From the NCBI GenBank assembly GCA_020634315.1, contig JACKBV010000004.1, positions 124,001 to 188,000 of the forward strand: a stretch of 64,000 bases of DNA, read 5' to 3'. The notes below the pieces were generated by a model that saw only the letters and a list, made by a program, of their open reading frames with translations, searched no databases and was not told where the DNA came from. Positions 60,469 to 64,000 of the stretch are shown in pieces; positions within the stretch are counted from its first letter, which is position 1; every line of letters begins with the position of its first letter. Source of the DNA: Ardenticatenaceae bacterium. Its GTDB lineage: Bacteria; Chloroflexota; Anaerolineae; Promineifilales; Promineifilaceae. A program made the translations under genes and the position numbers.

Positions 60469-61320
60469 ATGGACAAGACCATTACACAAATCAAACAGAT
60501 CATTGCCTTCGCCCTGGCAGAAGATATTGGCCCCGGCGATGCCACCAGCAATCTGACACTCGCCGCAGATTTGCAATATAACGGCCGTTTCCTGGTCAAA
60601 GCCCCCGGAATCATCGCCGGCCTCGACGTGGCGCAGCAGGTATTCAACCAGGTTGACGCCACCCTCACCTTTTCCCCGCTGGTTGCCGATGGCAGCCGCG
60701 TCGAAAGCGGAACCATCGCGGCCACAGTGACCGGCCCCGCCCGCTCACTGCTCACAGCCGAGCGCACCGCCCTCAACTTCTTACAACGCATGTCTGGCAT
60801 TGCCACCATGACGCACCACTTTGTGGACGCCGTAGCCGGAACACGCGCCGTGATTTTAGACACGCGCAAAACGGCTCCTGGCTTGCGGGCCATCGACAAA
60901 TGGGCGGTGCGCCTCGGCGGTGGGCAAAATCATCGCTACGGCCTGTATGACATGGTGCTGATAAAAGATAACCATATCGCCGCCGTCGGCAGCATCACCA
61001 CCGCCGTAGAGCGTGTCCGCGCGGCAACCACCTCGTTACCCATCGAAGTCGAAGTGAAATCATTGGCAGAGTTAACGGAAGCGGTCGCCCTAAACGTTGA
61101 CCGGATTATGCTGGACAACATGAGTCTGGCCCAGATGGAAGAGGCGGTACGGATGGTAAACGGCCGTATCCCCCTCGAAGCTTCTGGCAATGTCACCCTG
61201 GAAACCGTGCCCGCCATCGCCGCCACTGGCGTAGATTACATTTCCAGCGGTGCGCTCACCCACTCCGTCAAGGCGCTAGACATCAGCCTGGAACTGAACG
61301 AACAACCCGCAAATCGCTAA
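60469..61320 (+). CDS. nadC: Nicotinate-nucleotide pyrophosphorylase (quinolinate phosphoribosyltransferase)
   Basis: 283 residues. The N-terminal part has ALAEDIGPGDATSNL and LVKAPGIIAGLDVA. The TIM-barrel C-terminal part has FLQRMSGIATMTHHFV, ILDTRKTAPGLRAIDKWAV (the PRPP/quinolinate signature), RLGGGQNHRYGLYDMVLIKDNH and EVKSLAE. It converts quinolinate and PRPP to nicotinate mononucleotide. GGAG lies 9 bp before the ATG; a TTG 6 bp earlier is possible. First gene of nadC-nadA-nadB. Confidence 0.96.
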   Translation: MDKTITQIKQIIAFALAEDIGPGDATSNLTLAADLQYNGRFLVKAPGIIAGLDVAQQVFNQVDATLTFSPLVADGSRVESGTIAATVTGPARSLLTAERTALNFLQRMSGIATMTHHFVDAVAGTRAVILDTRKTAPGLRAIDKWAVRLGGGQNHRYGLYDMVLIKDNHIAAVGSITTAVERVRAATTSLPIEVEVKSLAELTEAVALNVDRIMLDNMSLAQMEEAVRMVNGRIPLEASGNVTLETVPAIAATGVDYISSGALTHSVKALDISLELNEQPANR

Positions 61321-61341
61321 TCACAAATGGAGAAAACCCCC

Positions 61342-62376
61342 ATGTCCCCGACACAAATTTACGAAGAGCTAATGGCAAAAATCGGCCGTTACACCCCCGA
61401 AGCAGAGCTGCACATCAAAGCGCAGCTTGCCTACGAAATCAACCAGCTCAAAGAAACGCGCAATGCCGTCATCCTGGGGCACAACTACATGGAACCGGCA
61501 CTGTTCCACTCCGTGCCCGACATCACCGGCGATTCGCTTTACCTGAGCCGCCAGGCAGCGGCGACAGACAAAGACATCATCGTCTTTTGCGGTGTCCGTT
61601 TTATGGCAGAAACCGCCAAAATCTTGAACCCACACAAGACGGTGCTCATTCCGGCGCTGCCTGCTGGCTGTTCATTAGCCGCCAGCATTACGGCGGAAGA
61701 TGTGCGCCAATTAAAAGCACAATTCCCCGGCGTCCCGGTCGTCACCTACGTCAACACCTACGCCGATGTGAAAGCGGAAAGCGACATTTGCTGCACCTCT
61801 GGCAATGCCCACGCAGTAGTCGAATCACTGGGCACAGACACCATCATTTTCCTGCCGGATGAGTATCTGGCAGCCAATGTGGCGCAAGAAACGGGCAAGC
61901 ACATCATTTTCCCAACGAAGAATGGGCACACACAGTATGACACAACCCTGGATTATCAGATGGTTGGGTGGAACGGCCGTTGCGAAGTCCACGAAAAATT
62001 CACCGTCGCCGACATCGAAGCCATCCGCCACGATCATCCAGACGTCCTCATCCTGGCGCATCCCGAATGCAGCCCAGAAGTGGTCGCCGCATCCGATTAC
62101 AGCGGCAGCACCACCGGCCTGATTCGCGTCGTCGAACAAACCGACGCCCCCGAATATTTGCTGCTCACCGAATGCAGCATGGGCGACAACATCGCCGCCG
62201 CTAACCCGCAAAAAAACATGCTGCGCCTGTGCAGTGTGCGCTGCCCACACATGAACCAGATTCAACTGAAAGACACCCGCGATGCCCTGCTGTACACGCA
62301 ACACGTCGTCGAAGTGCCAGAACCGATTCGCGCCCGCGCCTATCGCGCAGTGGAGCGTATGCTGCAAATCGGCTGA
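61342..62376 (+). CDS. nadA: Quinolinate synthase
   Basis: 344 residues. Characteristic features: NAVILGHNYMEPALFH, VFCGVRFMAETAKILNP, PAGCSLAASI, CCTSGNAHAVVES, HPECSPEVVAASDYSGSTTG and TECSMGDN. The conserved Cys supply the [4Fe-4S] ligands. It condenses iminoaspartate with dihydroxyacetone phosphate. The ATG with GGAG ~9 bp upstream is preferred over an ATG at 61327. It follows nadC by 21 bp. Confidence 0.95.
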   Translation: MSPTQIYEELMAKIGRYTPEAELHIKAQLAYEINQLKETRNAVILGHNYMEPALFHSVPDITGDSLYLSRQAAATDKDIIVFCGVRFMAETAKILNPHKTVLIPALPAGCSLAASITAEDVRQLKAQFPGVPVVTYVNTYADVKAESDICCTSGNAHAVVESLGTDTIIFLPDEYLAANVAQETGKHIIFPTKNGHTQYDTTLDYQMVGWNGRCEVHEKFTVADIEAIRHDHPDVLILAHPECSPEVVAASDYSGSTTGLIRVVEQTDAPEYLLLTECSMGDNIAAANPQKNMLRLCSVRCPHMNQIQLKDTRDALLYTQHVVEVPEPIRARAYRAVERMLQIG

Positions 62377-62396
62377 TATAAACAACGGATAACCCT

Positions 62397-63965
62397 ATGA
62401 ACGATTTAATCCAAACAGAAGTGCTCATCATCGGCTGCGGCATTGCCGGCGGCACGGCCGCTTTGCAGTTAGCAGAAGCCGGCATCCACGTCACGGTCGT
62501 CACCCGCGCCCGCGAACCACGCGAATCAAACACCCTCTATGCACAAGGGGGCATTATCTATCGCGGCACGGCCGATTCGCCCGATCTCCTGGTGCAAGAT
62601 GTTCTCCACGCCGGAGCGGGACACAGCTACGAGCCAGCCGCACGCATCATGGCCGAAGAAGGGCCAGCCCTGGTGCGCGAATTACTTGTAGAAAAGTTAG
62701 GCGTCCCTTTCGACCGCACCCCAGATGGATCGCTGCAACTGATCAAGGAAGCGGCGCACTCTGCCGAGCGCATTGTTCACGCCGCCGATGCCACGGGCAA
62801 GGCGATTGAGATTGCCCTGATGAAGGCGTTGCAAGCGCATCCCAATGTGCAGTTATTGACCGGATATACGGCCGTTGACCTGCTCACCCCTTCCCACCGC
62901 AGCCGCGACCGCCTCACCGTCTACGAACCGCGCCGCTGCATTGGCGCCTATGTGCTCGACCAGGACAACGACCATGTGCTGCGCATTCTCGCCAAAAAGA
63001 CAATCCTGGCGACCGGCGGTTTAGGCCAGGTTTACTTGCGCAGCACCAACCCTGCCGGATCACGGGGCGATGGCCTGGCAATGGCTGTGCGCGCCGGTGT
63101 GCGCGTCATCAACTGCGAATTCGTGCAGTTTCACCCCACCACCTTCCACCAACCACCCGCCCCGCACTCCCTCATCTCCGAAGCCGTGCGTGGTGCCGGG
63201 GCACGGCTGGTTCATGCGGACGGGCAGCCCTTCATGCAAAAATACGACCCGGATTGGAAAGATTTGGCCCCACGTGATGTGGTTGCGCGTGCCATTCACC
63301 GCGAAATGCTGGAAAGAGGCATCCCCAATGTTTACCTGGATTTGCGCTCTTACATGTCGGCGGAAACCATTCACGAGCGCTTCCCCGGCATTTACGCCAC
63401 ATGCCAGCAGTATGGCGTGGACATCACACAAGAATTGGCTCCGGTTGTGCCCGGCGCACATTATTTTTGTGGCGGCGTTTGGGTCAACGAATGGGGATTG
63501 AGCACCATGCAAAACTTGTACGCAGTAGGGGAAGTGTCCTGCACTGGCGTCCATGGCGCAAACCGTCTGGCAAGCACATCAATGCTGGAAGGATTGGTAT
63601 GGGGCAACCGCGCCGCACAGCATATTTCCAGCACATTGCCAGGAGCAGAACGATATGACGCCGCGCACATCCCGGAATGGGAGCACGCCATTGGCGACAA
63701 ACCAGACCCGGCCTTGATTGCTCAGGATATGCGTACCATTCAGCAAATTATGTGGAATTATGTGGGGTTGGTGCGCACCACGCCACGCCTGGCGCGTGCC
63801 TTGCGTGAATTACGCCATCTGGAAACTGAAATTGAGCAGTTTTACCGGGTGACGCGCCTCAGCGATAGCTTGATTGGGCTGCGGAATGCTGTGCGCTCGG
63901 CGGTGGTGATTACGCTGGCGGCTTGGGGCAATCGGCGCAGCATGGGTGCTCATTATCGGGAGTAA
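62397..63965 (+). CDS. nadB: L-aspartate oxidase
   Basis: 522 residues of the succinate dehydrogenase/fumarate reductase flavoprotein family. The FAD motif is VLIIGCGIAGGTAALQLAEAG, followed by SNTLYAQGGIIYRG. VQFHPTTFHQP, RGAGARLVHADGQPFM, HYFCGGVWVNEWGLSTMQNLYAVGEV and HGANRLASTSMLEGLVWG are diagnostic. It oxidises L-aspartate to iminoaspartate for NadA. The start lacks a strong ribosome-binding site, which fits translational coupling in the operon (20-bp gap). A terminator-like hairpin follows. Confidence 0.95.
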   Translation: MNDLIQTEVLIIGCGIAGGTAALQLAEAGIHVTVVTRAREPRESNTLYAQGGIIYRGTADSPDLLVQDVLHAGAGHSYEPAARIMAEEGPALVRELLVEKLGVPFDRTPDGSLQLIKEAAHSAERIVHAADATGKAIEIALMKALQAHPNVQLLTGYTAVDLLTPSHRSRDRLTVYEPRRCIGAYVLDQDNDHVLRILAKKTILATGGLGQVYLRSTNPAGSRGDGLAMAVRAGVRVINCEFVQFHPTTFHQPPAPHSLISEAVRGAGARLVHADGQPFMQKYDPDWKDLAPRDVVARAIHREMLERGIPNVYLDLRSYMSAETIHERFPGIYATCQQYGVDITQELAPVVPGAHYFCGGVWVNEWGLSTMQNLYAVGEVSCTGVHGANRLASTSMLEGLVWGNRAAQHISSTLPGAERYDAAHIPEWEHAIGDKPDPALIAQDMRTIQQIMWNYVGLVRTTPRLARALRELRHLETEIEQFYRVTRLSDSLIGLRNAVRSAVVITLAAWGNRRSMGAHYRE

Positions 63966-63971
63966 GCGTAG

Positions 63972-63998
63972 GGGTGAGCCGCTGGCTCACCCTCGTTT
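63972..63998 (+). terminator. Terminator-like hairpin after nadB
   Basis: A 9-bp perfect stem, GGGTGAGCC (63972-63980) with GGCTCACCC (63984-63992), 3-base loop, followed by TCGTTT. It is at the window edge, 6 bp after the nadB stop. Confidence 0.7.
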
Positions 63999-64000
63999 AG

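Larger units (their letters stand above)
9..62874. repeat. Highly iterated palindrome ACGGCCGT, about 88 scattered copies
   Basis: By eye about 88 exact copies of the 8-mer ACGGCCGT lie from 9 to 62867, and roughly 45 extend to AACGGCCGTT. About one copy would be expected by chance in a random sequence of this length. Most lie inside coding genes on both strands and in different frames; some are intergenic (for example 49818, 55292 and 59547). Examples: 9, 1617, 6398, 15820, 25268, 33218, 42531, 51661, 60105. Confidence 0.9.

Noticed and set aside
1..64000. tRNA and rRNA genes
   Set aside because: No TTCGAATCC-type T-arm with a plausible cloverleaf and no rRNA-like stretch was seen by eye; a covariance search would be needed to exclude a divergent tRNA.

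Overview
The window looks like a chromosomal segment of an uncultured Chloroflexota bacterium, probably Anaerolineae or a related class. This is inference from gene content: a BTAD/NB-ARC/TPR regulator, GAF-rich histidine kinases, a paired DUF990-type ABC permease module, a membrane-module Ser/Thr kinase, a secreted subtilase ending in a short LPI-type hydrophobic tail, and a T-box in front of serS. Gene density is high. I see no rRNA, tRNA, CRISPR array, intact insertion sequence or prophage.

Layout. 0-3.2 kb: end of a short-chain dehydrogenase, two ABC-2 permeases and an MFS transporter. 3.2-8.6 kb: membrane GAF-PAS histidine kinase, a divergent HSP100 ATPase with a degenerate first AAA domain, a DinB-like protein. 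8.8-13.2 kb: holB, hutH from a leaderless-type promoter, a thiolase, a zinc-ribbon protein. 13.2-18.8 kb: a structured intergenic region, a receiver lacking its phosphoacceptor, a small protein, a large BTAD/NB-ARC/TPR regulator, an HExxH protein. 19-24.4 kb: tlyA with a sugar-nucleotide epimerase, a nucleotidyltransferase-glycosidase pair, a solute-binding lipoprotein. 24.5-32.8 kb: an SPFH protein with a C-terminal helix-turn-helix, a lipoprotein, a Kelch-subtilase, a RicT-like PSP1 protein, an HD protein. 32.8-40.2 kb: moeA, an S1 protein, recA, murJ, a GH13 enzyme. 40.3-49.8 kb: a two-component cluster. 49.9-58.4 kb: EamA transporter, FemAB/CelD-like acyltransferase, GT4 glycosyltransferase, serS under a serine T-box, YwiC-like protein, membrane Ser/Thr kinase. 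58.4-64 kb: a repeat-rich intergenic region, a Flp-type pilin, a GNAT enzyme and the nadC-nadA-nadB operon.

Two things stand out. First, the 8-bp palindrome ACGGCCGT occurs about 88 times by eye (about one expected by chance), often as AACGGCCGTT, inside genes on both strands and in several frames. It behaves like a highly iterated palindrome comparable in kind to cyanobacterial HIP1. Second, in the two-component cluster a threonine-synthase-like PLP enzyme carries a complete C-terminal CheY-type receiver. It sits 22 bp after a GAF histidine kinase and is followed by a receiver-kinase hybrid, suggesting a metabolic enzyme under phosphorelay control.

Regulatory sequences that can be read directly include a complete T-box leader with a serine UCC specifier, a promoter overlapped by two inverted repeats ahead of nadCAB, a recA promoter with a degenerate SOS-like box, two TATAAT-N6-ATG leaderless-type starts, several strong terminators and small families of palindromic intergenic elements.
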